Assembly (NCBI GenBank): GCA_034189505.1 | Contig: JAXHUR010000081.1 | Coordinates: forward strand, 1-13,299 | DNA length: 13,299 nucleotides | Direction: 5' to 3' | DNA from: Geoalkalibacter_A sp034189505 | GTDB taxonomy: Bacteria; Desulfobacterota; Desulfuromonadia; Desulfuromonadales; Geoalkalibacteraceae | In this document: positions 13,100 to 13,299 of the stretch, piece by piece | How positions within the stretch are numbered: position 1 is the first letter of the stretch | Layout: each line of letters begins with the position of its first letter | The notes under the pieces: generated by a model | The model's input: only the letters and a program-made list of their open reading frames with translations | What the model was told of the DNA's origin: nothing | Databases searched by the model: none | Translations under genes and position numbers: made by a program

Positions 13100-13260
13100 G
13101 ATGCGTGATGCGTGATGCGTGATGCGTGATGCGTGATGCGTGATGCGTGATGCGTGATGTGTGATGTGTGATGTGTGATGTGTGATGTGTGATGTGTGAT
13201 GTGTGAGGCGTGAGGCGTGAGGCGTGAGGCGTGAGGCGTGAGGCGTGAGGCGTGAGGCGT
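13100..13260. repeat. Heptanucleotide tandem array, 23 units in three blocks
   Basis: On the plus strand there are eight copies of GATGCGT (13100-13155), seven of GATGTGT (13156-13204) and eight of GAGGCGT (13205-13260), with no interruption. Every unit within a block is identical and neighbouring blocks differ by one or two bases. It is intergenic. The open frames through it are repeat translations, not genes. Confidence 0.95.
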
Positions 13261-13299
13261 TTTTGAAAGTAATCACGAACAAGTATATAGAGATGAAAG

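Noticed and set aside
13100..13260. CRISPR array
   Set aside because: The units are 7 bp in direct tandem without spacers, and no cas genes are near.
12986..13282. A 98-codon leftward frame with repeated ASRLTPH
   Set aside because: It is only the translation of the heptamer array plus promoter DNA.

Overview
The window looks like chromosome from a dissimilatory metal-reducing or electroactive deltaproteobacterium (Geobacter / Desulfuromonas / Geoalkalibacter type). The main grounds are a porin-cytochrome operon for outer-membrane electron transfer, a fragment of a second outer-membrane multihaem cytochrome, a REP-associated tyrosine transposase with a DnaA-like tail, and moderately high G+C. 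The genus cannot be fixed from the sequence alone.

Layout. 1-89 is the start of a leftward alpha/beta hydrolase. 175-450 is a leftward small cytochrome-b5-like protein whose stop codon lies inside a 14-bp tandem repeat. 451-965 is an AT-rich divergent regulatory region. 966-5360 is a rightward operon for a trans-outer-membrane electron conduit: a beta-barrel porin, a periplasmic decahaem cytochrome c (10 CXXCH) and an outer-membrane lipoprotein cytochrome c (13 CXXCH), closed by a 14-bp-stem hairpin. 5464-6493 is a RayT-type transposase element with 15-bp perfect inverted ends. Fused to its right end is a frameshifted C-terminal scrap of what looks like an OmcA/MtrC-family cytochrome (6494-6666). 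Two hairpin terminators follow.

6763-9766 is an accessory patch of small two-gene modules. It holds an AbrB/PIN toxin-antitoxin pair (leftward), a decayed second copy of the transposase tail (7492-7639), an MntA/HepT-type nucleotidyltransferase/HEPN pair (rightward), an unrecognised lipoprotein, and a UPF0175/DUF3368-PIN pair (leftward) whose toxin is truncated. 9872-12857 returns to housekeeping genes: leftward speA (arginine decarboxylase) and speE (spermidine synthase), two steps of arginine-to-spermidine synthesis, separated by 9-bp tandem repeats. speE has a good sigma70-type promoter at 12986-13014. The window ends in a 161-bp heptanucleotide array (23 units in three homogeneous blocks).

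How it works together. The porin operon should wire periplasmic electrons through the outer membrane, with the decahaem protein feeding the lipoprotein through the barrel, as in the Geobacter OmbB-OmaB-OmcB and Shewanella MtrCAB systems. The cytochrome scrap beyond the transposase suggests that this locus once carried, or received, another extracellular cytochrome. No clearly new system was found. The points most worth checking are the 10+13 haem conduit, the OmcA/MtrC remnant fused to a transposon end, the repeated RayT right ends, the heptamer family at three sites, and a possible two-state RNA leader before the porin.
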